A DNA stretch of 64,000 bases, taken from positions 135,001 through 199,000 of the forward strand of contig NZ_LMKC01000005.1 in NCBI RefSeq assembly GCF_001421355.1, in the 5' to 3' direction. This document shows positions 47,173 to 58,093 of the stretch, in pieces. Each line of letters begins with the position of its first letter. Positions within the stretch are counted from its first letter, which is position 1. The translations under genes and the position numbers were made by a program. The DNA is from Sphingomonas sp. Leaf9. Its GTDB lineage: Bacteria > Pseudomonadota > Alphaproteobacteria > Sphingomonadales > Sphingomonadaceae. The notes under the pieces are model-generated. The model did no database searches. It worked only from the letters and a program-made list of their open reading frames with translations, and was not told where the DNA came from.

Positions 47173-49040
47173 GGCGTCGTCGCCCGCTCCCGTCCCACGC
47201 CGTCGCGTGCCATGCTGGTCGCGGTCGCGCCGTCTACCGGTCGCGCGAAATAATAGCCCTGCAGATGCGAACAGCCCGCCAGCCGCAGCGCCTGCACCTG
47301 ATGTTCGGTTTCCACCCCTTCGGCGATCACCTGCAATCGCAGCGCGCGGGCAAGGTGGATGATCGAATGGACGATCGCCGCGCTTTCGCGTTCACGCCCC
47401 ATCCCGTCGATGAAGCTGCGATCGATCTTCAGGCAGTCGAGCGCGAACTTGCGGATATTGTAGAGCGACGAATAGCCGGTCCCGAAATCGTCGAGCGCGA
47501 TGCGGAACCCCATCTGGCGCAGCCGGTACAGCGTGTCGGCCGCGCGTTCGGCATCGTCGAAGATCGCGGTTTCGGTAATCTCGATCTGCAACCGGTCGGG
47601 GGCGACGCCGGCGCGCTGCACCTTTTCCACCAGATGCCCGACGAAATTCTGCCGCCGGAACTGGCGCGGGGAGAAATTGACCGAGACATATTGCCCCGGC
47701 CATTCGCCCAGCATCGCCAACGCGGCGTCGAGCACCCAATCGCCCAGATCGTGGATCAGGTTCGATTCCTCGGCGATGGGAATGAAGGTCGCCGGGCCGA
47801 TCGTGCCATGATCGGGGCTGTTCCAGCGCAGCAGCCCTTCGAAGCCGACGAGCGCGCCGGTGTCCTGCGCCACGATCGGTTGATACAGCAGCGCCAGTTC
47901 GGCGTTGGCGATCGCGTGGGTCAGCCCCTGTTCGACGCGACGACGAAAGCGGATCGATTCGTCCATGCTGTCGTCGAACAGCCGCACGACGCCGCGGCCC
48001 GACCGCTTGGCTTCGTTGAGCGCCAGATCGGCGCGGCGCATCACGTCGACCGATTCGCGCCCGCCTTCCCCCGCGACCATCACCACCCCGATCGATGCCG
48101 CGCCCTGGATCGGATGGCCGAACACCTGAAGATCGCCCGAGCAGGCCCGCACCAGTCGTTCGCAGCGCATCACGGCTTCATCGGCGTGATCGGCACGCAG
48201 CAGCACGCCGAATTCGTCGCCGCCCAGCCGCGCGACGAACCCGTCCTCGCCGACCTGTTCGATCAGGATCGCACAGATGGTGCGGATCAGTTCGTCGCCG
48301 ACCAGATGACCGAGCGTATCGTTGATGAGCTTGAACCGATCGAGATCGATCATCGCCATCGCAAAATTGCCCGGTTGCCGCGCCTGTTCGGACAGGATGC
48401 GCAAGAACGCCAGCCGGTTGGGCGCACCGGTCAGCGGATCGCGATTGGCGAGGCGGATCGCCTTGCTCTCGTTCGCAGCCAGCTCGCGCGCCTGTTCCTC
48501 CAGCTCGTCGATCTTGGCGGCCAGCGTCGCACGGGTATTGGCAAGCGCGCGATCGGCCAGCCAGCGATGCGACAGCGCGGTGGCGGTCTGCACCACCTCG
48601 TCGGCGGTGAACGGCTTGGCGATATAGAATAGCCGGTCGGGCGGGCCGGCGACGCGTGCGATCTGGGCCGGCGAGAAATCGGAATAGCCGGTGACGATGA
48701 CGATCTGCACCTCCGGGTCGATCGCCCGGATGCGCCGCGCGGTTTCGCGGCCGTCGATGCCCGGCGGCATCCGCACGTCGATGAAGGCGACGGCAAAGCG
48801 CTGGTCATCGCGCACCGCGCGTTCGACCGCCACGATCGCGTCCTCGCCCTGATGCACATGGTCGAGGCGCAGGCGCAGCGGTTCCGCCGTGTCCGGCGTC
48901 GCATCGTCGAACAGCTGCGCGGCAAGACCGGCCAGCGCCGCCGCATCCTCCGACGGGGCGAACGACATGCGATAGGAATCGTGCACGGCCGGGTCGTCAT
49001 CGACGATCAGGATGCGTGCCATGGGTTCATCGGGTTTCAT
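47169..49040 (-). CDS. REC-GGDEF-EAL response regulator
   Basis: 623 residues. REC domain 5 to 150 (ILIVDDDPAVHDS, AFIDVRMPP with Asp88, AKPFT), then a GGDEF domain with an intact RLGGDEFG (271 to 278) and an EAL domain with EGL instead of EAL at 401 to 403, plus VSVNFSPRQF, IEITETAIF, LDDFGTGYSSL, LKIDRSFI and AEGVET. An EGL form is frequent in active phosphodiesterases. No RxxD inhibitory site precedes GGDEF. It may therefore make or break c-di-GMP depending on phosphorylation by the adjacent kinase. A Met six codons in (49022) is another possible start. Confidence 0.88.
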   Translation of the reverse strand: MKPDEPMARILIVDDDPAVHDSYRMSFAPSEDAAALAGLAAQLFDDATPDTAEPLRLRLDHVHQGEDAIVAVERAVRDDQRFAVAFIDVRMPPGIDGRETARRIRAIDPEVQIVIVTGYSDFSPAQIARVAGPPDRLFYIAKPFTADEVVQTATALSHRWLADRALANTRATLAAKIDELEEQARELAANESKAIRLANRDPLTGAPNRLAFLRILSEQARQPGNFAMAMIDLDRFKLINDTLGHLVGDELIRTICAILIEQVGEDGFVARLGGDEFGVLLRADHADEAVMRCERLVRACSGDLQVFGHPIQGAASIGVVMVAGEGGRESVDVMRRADLALNEAKRSGRGVVRLFDDSMDESIRFRRRVEQGLTHAIANAELALLYQPIVAQDTGALVGFEGLLRWNSPDHGTIGPATFIPIAEESNLIHDLGDWVLDAALAMLGEWPGQYVSVNFSPRQFRRQNFVGHLVEKVQRAGVAPDRLQIEITETAIFDDAERAADTLYRLRQMGFRIALDDFGTGYSSLYNIRKFALDCLKIDRSFIDGMGRERESAAIVHSIIHLARALRLQVIAEGVETEHQVQALRLAGCSHLQGYYFARPVDGATATSMARDGVGRERATTP

Positions 49041-49197
49041 ACCGTACGTCTATTTGCCCGGCTGGCGACCAAGGTCGCTGGAATTGCCGGATCAGCGCGC
49101 GACGGGCCGTTTCGATCCCGTTTCGGCCGGTCCTGCCCAAGTTTCGGCGGCAGGTCGCGTCTGGTCAGCGTAGCGCGACAGTGCCAGAAGGCGGCGC

Positions 49198-50151
49198 ATG
49201 GGCGCACATCATCACGACCACGGGCACGGCCACCACGATCACGGCGAGGGGCACGGCCATGGGCTCGGCCACGGGCATCACCACATGCCGACCGATTTCG
49301 GCCGCGCCTTTGCCATCGGGACCCTGCTGAACATCGGCTTCGTCATCATCGAGGGCGGCGCCGGATTCTGGTTCGATTCGGTCGCGCTGCTGGCCGATGC
49401 CGGGCATAATCTGTCCGACGTACTCGGCCTGCTGATCGCATGGGGCGGCATGGAGCTGGCCAAGCGGCCGGCGACCCGGCGTTTCACCTATGGGCTGGGG
49501 GCGTCGACCATTCTGGCTGCGCTGGCCAATGCGCTGGTGCTGCTGGTCGCGGTCGGCGCGATCCTGCTGGAGACGATCCAGCGGCTGGGCAGCCCGCGTC
49601 CGATCGACGGCTGGCCGGTGGTGTGGGTTGCGCTCGCCGGGATCGTCGTGAACCTCGCCACCGCGTTGTTGTTCGCGCGGGGGCGGCATGGCGACGTCAA
49701 TATTCGCGGCGCCTATCTCCACATGGCCGCCGATGCGGCGGTGTCGGCGGGGGTGGTCGTCGCGGGCCTGGTGATCCTGTCGACCGGTGCGACGTGGATC
49801 GACCCGCTGGTCAGCCTGATCGTCGTCGCGATCATCCTGATTGGGACCTGGGGACTGCTGAGCGAATCGCTGCTGCTGGCGCTACAGGCGGTGCCGCGCG
49901 GGATCGATGCGGGGGCGGTCGAGGCGCTGCTGGCCAGCCAGCCGGGCGTCAACCGGGTCCACGACCTGCATATCTGGCCGATGAGCACGACCGAAACCGC
50001 GCTGACCGCGCATCTGGTGGTGCCCGGCGGCCATCCGGGTGATGGTTTTCTGGCGGCGCTGGGCGATCGGCTGAAGCAGGATTTCGGCATCGGTCATGCG
50101 ACGGTGCAGATCGAAACCGGCGACGATTGCGCGTTGGCGCATGTGCATTGA
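49198..50151 (+). CDS. Cation diffusion facilitator, zinc/cadmium/cobalt efflux (CzcD/ZitB-like)
   Basis: 317 residues, six membrane helices. The first 30 residues are extremely His-rich (HHHDHGHGHHDHGEGHGH), a metal buffer typical of the family; FDSVALLADAGHNLSDVLGL is the HxxxD/DxxxD zinc site of helix 2, and MAADAAVSAGVVVAGLVI the matching HxxxD-like site of helix 5. The C-terminal domain carries NRVHDLHIWPMS and ALTAHLVV. Exports zinc from the cytoplasm in exchange for protons. Confidence 0.93.
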   Translation: MGAHHHDHGHGHHDHGEGHGHGLGHGHHHMPTDFGRAFAIGTLLNIGFVIIEGGAGFWFDSVALLADAGHNLSDVLGLLIAWGGMELAKRPATRRFTYGLGASTILAALANALVLLVAVGAILLETIQRLGSPRPIDGWPVVWVALAGIVVNLATALLFARGRHGDVNIRGAYLHMAADAAVSAGVVVAGLVILSTGATWIDPLVSLIVVAIILIGTWGLLSESLLLALQAVPRGIDAGAVEALLASQPGVNRVHDLHIWPMSTTETALTAHLVVPGGHPGDGFLAALGDRLKQDFGIGHATVQIETGDDCALAHVH

Positions 50152-50173
50152 GGGGGCGGTTCGTTTCCGGATC

Positions 50174-50256
50174 GTCACCCCGGACCTGATCCGGGGCCCC
50201 GCTTCTTTTTCACGGTAGCAGAAGAAGCGGGACCCCGGGTCAAGCTCGGGGGTGAC
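50174..50256. repeat. Large palindromic repeat between the CDF gene and the epimerase gene
   Basis: Starts GTCACCCC and ends GGGGTGAC with nested stems (GATCCGGGG region and GCTTCTT / AAGAAGC). Such GTCACCCCGGAC-type elements are common between convergent genes in sphingomonads; here they lie between the ends of two convergent genes and may terminate both. Confidence 0.65.
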
Positions 50257-50275
50257 GTAGAGGATACAGGCAGTG

Positions 50276-51415
50276 TCAGCGTGCCACCGACACCCGGTAG
50301 ACCATGCGGTGGTGGTACGGCTTGCCCGGCTCGACCCGTGCCGACCCGAACGCCGGCTGGTTGGGCGTGTCGGGGAATTTCTGCGGCTCCAGCGCGATGC
50401 CGTCGCCCATGCGGTAGACATGGCCCTTCTTGCCGACCAGCGTCCCGTCGAGGAAATTGCCCGAGTAGAACTGCACCCCCGGCTCGGTCGTCAGCACCTC
50501 CAGCACCCGCCCCGAGGCGGGGTCTTCGAGCCGCGCGGCGAGCTTTGGCTCCTTCGTGATCCCGGCATCGAGGACGAAATTATGGTCGTAGCCGCGCCCG
50601 GCGACGATCTGCGCATCGCGGCCGTCGCGGACATCCTGTCCGACGATGCGGCCGCGGGTGAAGTCGAACACCGTGCCCTTGACCGCGCGACGCTCGCCGG
50701 TCGGGATCAGCGCGTCGTTGACCGGCGTATAGCGGCTGGCGGGCATGGTCAGCCGATGGTTCATCGTGCCGATCGCGCTCCCCTCGCCGCCCATGTCGAA
50801 CAGCGCATGGTTGGTCAGGTTGACGATGGTCGGCGCATCGCTCTTCGCATCGAAATCGATCGTCAGCGCGCCCTTGTCGTCCAGCGCATAGGTGACGGTG
50901 ACGTCGAGCGTGCCGGGATAGCCCTGGTCGCCGCTGGGGCTGTTGAGCGTCATCGTGACCGAGGCGGTCGGACCGTCCTTCATCGACACGATCCGCCATA
51001 CCCGCTTGTCGAAGCCGACCGTGCCGCCGTGCAGCGAATTGGCCTTGTCGTTCTGGGTCAGCTGATAGGTCTTGCCGTCGAGCACGAACTTGCCGCCGGC
51101 GATGCGGTTGGCATAACGGCCGATCGTCTGGCCCCAGTAATTGGGTGCCTTGATGTAGCTGGCGGCATCGTCATAGCCGAGCGTGACGTCGGCGACCTTG
51201 CCGCTGCGGTCGGGCGCGTTGAACGCCTGCAGCGTGGCGCCCAGCGTCATGATCCGCGCGCTGACGCCGTTGCTGCCGGTCAGGGTCACCGCCTCGACCG
51301 CCGTGCCGTCGGGCAGCGCGCCGAAGCTCGCCCGCTTGGCCGTCGCCGCTTCGGCCTGTGCGCCGCCCAGCATGATGGCGGCCAGTGCGGCCTGGCAAAG
51401 AAACGCTCGCTTCAT
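50276..51415 (-). CDS. Periplasmic aldose 1-epimerase (galactose mutarotase)
   Basis: 379 residues from the ATG at 51415, preceded by GGGAGGGG. Signal peptide FLCQAALAAIMLGGAQAEAA. Mutarotase domain: YWGQTIGRYANRIAGGKF, LHGGTVGFDKRVW with the His, NLTNHALFDMGG with the catalytic His, GYDHNFVL and a Glu in VLTTEPGVQFYSGNFLDG. It interconverts alpha and beta anomers of hexoses; export suggests it acts on sugars in the periplasm before uptake. Confidence 0.93.
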   Translation of the reverse strand: MKRAFLCQAALAAIMLGGAQAEAATAKRASFGALPDGTAVEAVTLTGSNGVSARIMTLGATLQAFNAPDRSGKVADVTLGYDDAASYIKAPNYWGQTIGRYANRIAGGKFVLDGKTYQLTQNDKANSLHGGTVGFDKRVWRIVSMKDGPTASVTMTLNSPSGDQGYPGTLDVTVTYALDDKGALTIDFDAKSDAPTIVNLTNHALFDMGGEGSAIGTMNHRLTMPASRYTPVNDALIPTGERRAVKGTVFDFTRGRIVGQDVRDGRDAQIVAGRGYDHNFVLDAGITKEPKLAARLEDPASGRVLEVLTTEPGVQFYSGNFLDGTLVGKKGHVYRMGDGIALEPQKFPDTPNQPAFGSARVEPGKPYHHRMVYRVSVAR

Positions 51416-51507
51416 CGTCACCCCTCCCATGGTGACCGGCGGGCTGTTCACGCCGCGTCCGGTCTGTTGGCAGGAGATATAGTCCGACAATAAGCGGCAG
51501 TTCAAGC

Positions 51508-52791
51508 TCAGCCGTCGCCCAGCCGTTCGATATCCGCCCCGACCGCCTGCAGCTTTTCCTCCAGCCGCTCATAGCCGCGATCAAGGTGGTAGACGCGGCT
51601 GACCGACGTCTCGCCCTCTGCCGCCAGGCCGGCGATGATAAGGCTCATCGATGCGCGCAGGTCGGTCGCCATCACCGGCGCGCCGACCAGGCCGGGTACG
51701 CCGCGCACCACCGCCGACCGGCCGGTGACGGTGATGTCCGCCCCCATCCGCGCCAGTTCGGGAACGTGCATGTAGCGATTTTCGAAGATCGTCTCGGTCA
51801 GGACGCTGGCGCCATCGGCACGGGCCAGCAGCGCCATGAACTGCGCCTGCATGTCGGTGGCGAACCCCGGATAGGGCGCGGTCGACAGGTTGACCGGGCG
51901 GATCGGGCCGCTCGCCTCGACGAACAGCGAGGTCGCTTCCTCGCGCACCGCGACGCCCGCTTCGACCAGCGCGTCGATCGTCGCGCGCATGTCGCCGGGG
52001 ACGACGTTCGCCAGCTCGACCGCGCCGCCGGTGATCGCAGCGGCACAGGCATAGCTGCCCGCCTCGATCCGGTCGGGCATGACGGCATAGGTCGCCCCGT
52101 GCAGCCGGTCGCGGCCCTCGATCGTCAGCGTGTCGCTGCCGATGCCGTCGATGACCGCGCCCATCGCGACGAGGCAGCGGCACAGGTCGACGATCTCCGG
52201 CTCACGCGCGGCGTTTTCGAGGACGCTGGTACCCTTTGCCAGCACGGCGGCCATCACCGCATTCTCGGTCGCGCCGACCGACACGACCGGGAAGCGATAG
52301 CGCCCGCCGGGGAGACGCCCGCCCGGCGCGGTCGCCTTCACATAGCCCGCCGCCAGCTCGATCTCGGCGCCAAGGGCTTCCAACGCCTTGAGGTGGAGGT
52401 CGATCGGACGGTTGCCGATCGCGCAGCCGCCGGGCAGCGATACCGTCGCCTCGCCCGCGCGGGTGACCAGCGGGCCAAGTACCAGGATCGAGGCGCGCAT
52501 CTTGCGCACGATGTCATAGGGGGCGACCGTGCTGGTCAGGCGCTGGCCGCGCATCGTCATCACGCGGCCGAACTCGGACGGGTGCGATCCCTCGATCGTG
52601 GTCGACACACCGAACTGGTTGAGCAGGTGGCCGAAGCTGTCGACGTCCGCCAGCCGCGGCAGGTTGCGCAGCGTCAACGGCTCCTCGGTCAACAGCGCAC
52701 AGGGGAGCAGCGTCAACGCCGCGTTCTTGGCCCCGGAAATGACGATGCGGCCGGACAGGCGATTGCCGCCGCGAATGACGATACGATCCAT
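51508..52791 (-). CDS. murA: UDP-N-acetylglucosamine 1-carboxyvinyltransferase
   Basis: 427 residues, normal length; first step of peptidoglycan precursor synthesis. Starts [33 protein letters not shown] sequence with the KN signature, active-site Cys in [19 protein letters not shown] (fosfomycin site Cys present), and [17 protein letters not shown] near the end. It lies 92 bases before the epimerase gene in the same direction. Confidence 0.97.
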   Translation of the reverse strand: MDRIVIRGGNRLSGRIVISGAKNAALTLLPCALLTEEPLTLRNLPRLADVDSFGHLLNQFGVSTTIEGSHPSEFGRVMTMRGQRLTSTVAPYDIVRKMRASILVLGPLVTRAGEATVSLPGGCAIGNRPIDLHLKALEALGAEIELAAGYVKATAPGGRLPGGRYRFPVVSVGATENAVMAAVLAKGTSVLENAAREPEIVDLCRCLVAMGAVIDGIGSDTLTIEGRDRLHGATYAVMPDRIEAGSYACAAAITGGAVELANVVPGDMRATIDALVEAGVAVREEATSLFVEASGPIRPVNLSTAPYPGFATDMQAQFMALLARADGASVLTETIFENRYMHVPELARMGADITVTGRSAVVRGVPGLVGAPVMATDLRASMSLIIAGLAAEGETSVSRVYHLDRGYERLEEKLQAVGADIERLGDG

Positions 52792-52839
52792 GCGCCAGCT
52801 TCTACTGTGTGCGCGAAGGCGCGCAAGGGGCGTGGCGGA

Positions 52840-53457
52840 TCAGGCCGCTGCCGCCTGCCCCGCGACGAAGGGTGCGATCACGTCAAGCGCGCGGTCGACC
52901 GACGCCGCCTTTTCCCCGACCGGCGCGACATAATGGATCGCCGCCTCCGCATCGGCCAGCGAGCCGCCGCGCGCGATCATCCATGCCGCCAGATATTGCG
53001 ACGCCATGCAGCCGCCGGCGGTGGCGACATTGCCGTGCGCGACGAACGGCGCATCGATGACCTCGACGCCAGCCTCCACGACCCATGGCTTGGTCGTGAG
53101 GTCGGTGCAGGCGGGCAGGTCGCCGATCAGGCCGAGCTTCGCCAGCAGCAGTGTACCCGAACATTGCGCCCCGATCAGCTGGCGCGCGGGGTCGAGCGCG
53201 AGCTGGGCCAGCAGCTCGGTATCGGCGGCGATCTCGCGCGTGCGGATGCCGCTGCCGATCAGCACCGCGTCCGCATCGCGGGCGAAGGCAAGCGGACGCT
53301 GGCGGCGGATGGTCACGCCGTTCATCGACGTCACATCCTCGGTCGGCGAGGTGATGTACGCGTTCCAGCCCTGTGGCCGCATGCGGTTGAGGATGCCCGC
53401 CGCGATGAACGAATCGAGTTCGTTGAACCCGTCAAAGGTCAGGACCGCGATCTGCAT
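52840..53457 (-). CDS. DJ-1/PfpI-like class I glutamine amidotransferase family protein
   Basis: 205 residues from the ATG at 53457. The N-terminus IAVLTFDGFNELDSFIAAGIL and the nucleophile elbow GAQCSGTLLLAKLGL with Cys (about residue 100), then GGCMASQYLAAWMIARGG, match the DJ-1/PfpI/ThiJ superfamily (transcription-regulator-like subset without DNA-binding domain). A glyoxalase III, chaperone or amidase role cannot be told apart from sequence alone. It follows clpS by 84 bases on the same strand. Confidence 0.85.
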   Translation of the reverse strand: MQIAVLTFDGFNELDSFIAAGILNRMRPQGWNAYITSPTEDVTSMNGVTIRRQRPLAFARDADAVLIGSGIRTREIAADTELLAQLALDPARQLIGAQCSGTLLLAKLGLIGDLPACTDLTTKPWVVEAGVEVIDAPFVAHGNVATAGGCMASQYLAAWMIARGGSLADAEAAIHYVAPVGEKAASVDRALDVIAPFVAGQAAAA

Positions 53458-53541
53458 TCGGCGAATCCTAGACGGTGCGGGCGGTTGTGCAACCGGTCGG
53501 CGCAAGCCCCTCCGCGTGCCGGAGAGGGTCAGGCCGTTGTC

Positions 53542-53892
53542 TCAAGCCTTCTCCAGCGTGCATTGCAGCGGGTGCTGGTTCTGCCGGGCGAAGTCCATCA
53601 CCTGTGCGACCTTCGTCTCGGCCACCTCATAGGTGAAGACACCGCAAACGCCCACGCCGCGCTGGTGAACGTGCAGCATCACCCGTGTCGCTTCCTCCAT
53701 GCTCATGCGGAAGAAGCGCTGGAGGCAGAGGACGACGAATTCCATCGGGGTATAGTCGTCATTCAGCATCAGGACGCGGTAGGGCGTCGGTTTCTTGACG
53801 CGGGTCTGCGTCGCGACGCCGAGGCCGGTCGCGTGGTCGTCGTCATGGTCGCGGTCGTCACCGGCCGTCGGGATGCAGGGCTGTCGAGACAT
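53542..53892 (-). CDS. clpS: ATP-dependent Clp protease adaptor ClpS
   Basis: 116 residues; start [11 protein letters not shown] at 53892 after an unrelated upstream in-frame stretch. It hands N-degron substrates to ClpAP. Family core: [29 protein letters not shown], with the conserved Asn-Asp-Asp and the Met/Leu pocket, then [25 protein letters not shown]. The N-terminal 40 residues are long, acidic and His/Asp-rich. clpA is not in the window. Confidence 0.95.
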   Translation of the reverse strand: MSRQPCIPTAGDDRDHDDDHATGLGVATQTRVKKPTPYRVLMLNDDYTPMEFVVLCLQRFFRMSMEEATRVMLHVHQRGVGVCGVFTYEVAETKVAQVMDFARQNQHPLQCTLEKA

Positions 53893-53965
53893 GTCGTCGC
53901 AAAATATGGCATTGCGGGGCGGCAGGGCAAGGGGGTGCGAACCTGCCCGCACGCCCGGTGGATGC

Positions 53966-53994
53966 AAAAAGGGCGACCGCTCGCGCGATCGCCC
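53966..53994 (-). terminator. Rho-independent terminator of the phasin gene
   Basis: Minus-strand stem GGGCGATCGC / GCGGTCGCCC with a GCGA tetraloop, followed by TTTTTGC. It starts 28 bases after the phasin stop codon. Confidence 0.9.
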
Positions 53995-54022
53995 TCCCTG
54001 TCCGTCCAGGTTAACCGGTCGC

Positions 54023-54859
54023 TTATGCGACGGTCTTCACCTTGTCGGCGGCAACCGCGACGCGGTTGCTGATCGGCTGCGCGGCGTCGCCGGCGAGCTT
54101 GATCATCATTTCGGTGGTCTTCGACGCTTCGGCGACGAACGAGTCGAACGACTGGCGCACGAAGTCCGACTGGAGCTTCATGAACTCGGTCGGCGACTTG
54201 ACCGACGCCAGCGTCTTGGCGGTCGAGGTCGCGTGTTCGAACGACTTGCGGCCATATTCGGCCATTTCCTGGCCGAGCGATTCCAGGCCCTTGGCGGCGA
54301 TGCGGCTGGCTTCGACCATCGCTTCGATGTTGCCCTTGGCCATCTCGTTCATTTCCTCAAAGCCCTTGGCGCCCTTTTCCATGGCGGCCTTGGCCTTTTC
54401 GTTGAAGTCGGCGGTCATCGCCTGCGCCTTGGCGGCGGCATCCTGCGTGAAGGCCTGCGCCTTGTTGGCGGCGTTCTGGGTGGTGGCGGTCGCTTCGTTG
54501 GTGACGTCCATGGTCTTTTCCTCGACTTGCGCGGTCACGGTCTCGACCGCCGCGGTGGTTTCCTCGACCGCGTTCTGCGCGGTTTCGACTACGGCTTCCG
54601 CCGCCTTGGCCACCGGTTCCGCGACGGGCGCGGGATCGATAGCAGGTAGTTCAACCTTCAAAGGCAATTCGGTCGGCGCGGGCTTCGGCTCGGCGACGAA
54701 CGGCACCGGCGGAACGTCTGCCTTCACCGGTTCGGCGACGGGCACGGCCGGCGTGGCAGCCTCGACCGGAGCGGTCGCGACCGGGCGGGTGGAACGGGAA
54801 CTGGCGGGCTTGCGCACGCCGGTCTTCGGACCTCTCGTGGCCACTCGGACTTCCTCCAT
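54023..54859 (-). CDS. phaP: Phasin family protein (PHB granule coat)
   Basis: 278 residues. The N-terminal 75 residues are Pro/Ala/Val-rich and may be a linker; residues 80 to 250 are long amphipathic helices rich in Ala, Glu, Lys and Thr ([39 protein letters not shown]), and the phasin_2 signature [33 protein letters not shown] is present near the end. It covers PHB granules and controls their size. Downstream of phaC and with TGC-rich sites in its promoter. Confidence 0.92.
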   Translation of the reverse strand: MEEVRVATRGPKTGVRKPASSRSTRPVATAPVEAATPAVPVAEPVKADVPPVPFVAEPKPAPTELPLKVELPAIDPAPVAEPVAKAAEAVVETAQNAVEETTAAVETVTAQVEEKTMDVTNEATATTQNAANKAQAFTQDAAAKAQAMTADFNEKAKAAMEKGAKGFEEMNEMAKGNIEAMVEASRIAAKGLESLGQEMAEYGRKSFEHATSTAKTLASVKSPTEFMKLQSDFVRQSFDSFVAEASKTTEMMIKLAGDAAQPISNRVAVAADKVKTVA

Positions 54860-54866
54860 CTAGTGC

Positions 54867-54933
54867 TGCTGCGATGCACCAAATAGCGGAAGTCCATGAC
54901 CGTTTCAAGACGCGATTTTGTGCAGCGCAACAT
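54867..54933 (-). promoter_or_regulatory. TGC-rich candidate operators (site C) in the phasin promoter
   Basis: Two sites: TGCAGCGCAACAT at 54921-54933 fits the consensus TGCARYGCARCAW shared with sites A and B; TGCTGCGATGCA at 54867-54878 fits its reverse complement with one mismatch, 8 bases before the phasin start. An inverted pair GTGCAGC / GCTGCAC (54920-54926 and 54940-54946) lies in the same region. PhaR is known to bind TGC-rich sequences in phasin promoters of alphaproteobacteria; here it is inferred. Confidence 0.6.
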
Positions 54934-54960
54934 AAATATGCTGCACGTTTTTACCGGTAC

Positions 54961-56700
54961 TTAGCGCGTTCGCACATACTCACCGGGTGCATCGCACAGC
55001 GCCGGTGCGGTGCCGTTGCCGGGCACGCGCGTGCCCTTGGCCGGAACGGTCTTGCCATCGGCCGCCGCGATCCATTTGCGCCAGTCCGGCCACCAGCTGC
55101 CCTTCGTTTCCGACGCGCCGGCAACGAACGCCGCCAGCGAGTCCGCCGGCGCATCGTTGGTCCAATATTGATATTTCCCGGCCGAGGGCGGGTTGACCAC
55201 GCCCGCGATATGCCCCGACCCGGCTAGGACGAAGCGCAGGGGACCGGTGAAATGCTCGGTCACCTTCCACACGCTTTCGGGCGGGGCGATATGATCCTCG
55301 CGCCCGGCCTGGATATAGGCGGGGGTCTTCACCGTGGTCAGGTCGATCGGCACGCCGTCGACGCTCATCGATCCGGGCTGCGCCAGCCGGTTGTCGCGGT
55401 AGAGGTCGGTCAGATAGCCCAGATGCCAATTGGACGGCAGGTTGGTGACGTCGGCATTCCAGTGGAGCAGGTCGAACGGCGCATAGTCGTTGCCGAGCAG
55501 ATAATTGTTGGTGACATAGTTCCAGATCAGGTCGCGCCCGCGCAGCAGGTTGAACGTCGCCGCCATGTAGCGCCCGTCGAGATAGCCGTCCTTGCCCACC
55601 TGCCGGATCATCTTCAGCTGTTCATCATCGACGAACAGCGACAATTCGCCGGCATCGGCAAAGTCGACCTGCGCGGTGAAGAAGGTGGCGGTGGCGACCT
55701 TTGCCGCCTCCCCCCGCGCCGTCAACAGCGCCAGCGTCGCAGCGAGCGTCGTGCCCGCCACGCAATAGCCGATGGTGTGGACCGACTCGACGCCCAGCAA
55801 CTCGCGCACCGTGTCGATCGCGTCGACCTGCCCACGCACGACATAATCGTCCCACGTCACGTCCTTCATCGACGCATCCGCCGACTTCCACGACACGACG
55901 AACACGCTGAGGCCCTGCTCCACCGCCCAGCGGATGAAGCTCTTCTCGGGCGTCAGGTCGAGGATGTAGAAGCGGTTGATCCACGGTGGAAAGATCAGCA
56001 GCGGGATCGCCCCGACCTTCTCGGTCGTCGGCGCGTAATGGATCAGTTCGTAGAGCGGCGTGCGCTTCACCACCTTGCCCGGCGTGGTCGCGACGTTGCG
56101 GCCCAGTTCGAACGCGCTGGTATCGCTCTGCGTCATCTGGCCCTTGGCCATGTCGGCCAGCATGTTCTGCAGGCCCTTCAGCAGATTTTCGCCGCGCGTC
56201 TCGATGATCTTTTCGACGACCAGCGGATTGGTCGCGGGGAAGTTGGTCGGGCTCATCGCGTCGATCAGCCCGCGCGTGGCGAAGCGCAGCTGCTCCTTCT
56301 GCTTGGGCTCCACGCCGTCGAGCGCATCGACGCTTTTCAGCATATGGTCGGCGACCAGGAAATAGCTCTGGCGGATGAACGCGAACAGCGGGTCGTCATG
56401 CCATTGCTTCGCCTTGAACCGCCGGTCGCGCGCACGCTCGGGCGATTCCTCGACCGGGGTCGCATTGGCGGGGTCGAGGAAGCGCTGCCACAGCTTCATC
56501 GTATCGGCCCAGAAATCGCTCTGCGCCTTCAGGATGCCGGTCGGATCGGGGATCGCCGGGGTCCGCTCCAACAGGTCGATGCCCTGTTCGAGCATCATCT
56601 GCTGCGCGCGGCCCAGCATCTGCGTCCAGTGCTGCAGATCTTCCAGCGACATGGCGGGGGCGGGCGACGGGGCCGGCGGCACGTTCGACTCGGCGGTCAT
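54961..56700 (-). CDS. phaC: Class I poly(3-hydroxyalkanoate) synthase
   Basis: 579 residues from the ATG at 56700. It polymerises 3-hydroxybutyryl-CoA to PHB. The N-terminal PhaC_N region includes ARDRRFKAKQWHDDPLFAFI. The lipase-like box is TIGYCVAGTTLAA with the catalytic Cys; an Asp is in QAGREDHIAPPESVW and a His in LAGSGHIAGVVNPPS. The length and MTAESNV... start fit class I. Divergent from the aminotransferase gene; the phasin gene follows. Confidence 0.96.
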   Translation of the reverse strand: MTAESNVPPAPSPAPAMSLEDLQHWTQMLGRAQQMMLEQGIDLLERTPAIPDPTGILKAQSDFWADTMKLWQRFLDPANATPVEESPERARDRRFKAKQWHDDPLFAFIRQSYFLVADHMLKSVDALDGVEPKQKEQLRFATRGLIDAMSPTNFPATNPLVVEKIIETRGENLLKGLQNMLADMAKGQMTQSDTSAFELGRNVATTPGKVVKRTPLYELIHYAPTTEKVGAIPLLIFPPWINRFYILDLTPEKSFIRWAVEQGLSVFVVSWKSADASMKDVTWDDYVVRGQVDAIDTVRELLGVESVHTIGYCVAGTTLAATLALLTARGEAAKVATATFFTAQVDFADAGELSLFVDDEQLKMIRQVGKDGYLDGRYMAATFNLLRGRDLIWNYVTNNYLLGNDYAPFDLLHWNADVTNLPSNWHLGYLTDLYRDNRLAQPGSMSVDGVPIDLTTVKTPAYIQAGREDHIAPPESVWKVTEHFTGPLRFVLAGSGHIAGVVNPPSAGKYQYWTNDAPADSLAAFVAGASETKGSWWPDWRKWIAAADGKTVPAKGTRVPGNGTAPALCDAPGEYVRTR

Positions 56701-56775
56701 TTTCTTCTCCTGAAGGCAGGCAGGCCTACCCGTTAGTTGCTTCCTAGCGTAAGGACCGCCGTGAAAGGAACGAGA

Positions 56776-57987
<1,212 letters not shown>

Positions 57988-57997
57988 CGCCGACCTT

Positions 57998-58025
57998 CGT
58001 CATTCCCGCGCAGGTGGGAATGACG
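57998..58025. repeat. Perfect-arm palindrome after the aminotransferase gene
   Basis: CGTCATTCCC-GCGCAGGT-GGGAATGACG, a 10-base-pair stem. GTCATTCCC is the T-variant of the GTCACCCC arms seen at 43283 and 50174; it may stop transcription between the aminotransferase and the MAPEG gene. Confidence 0.6.
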
Positions 58026-58093
58026 ACGATGGAGCGCCGGAACCGTCCGGTCTGCCGGGCACTTTACCGCCCATCCCCTGACGGAGCGCGCCG

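Noticed and set aside
54918..54951. Hairpin between phaC and phasin as a terminator
   Set aside because: The T-run follows only on the plus strand, where no gene ends; on the coding strand the hairpin is followed by AAAATCG, so an operator role for its TGC-rich arms is more likely.
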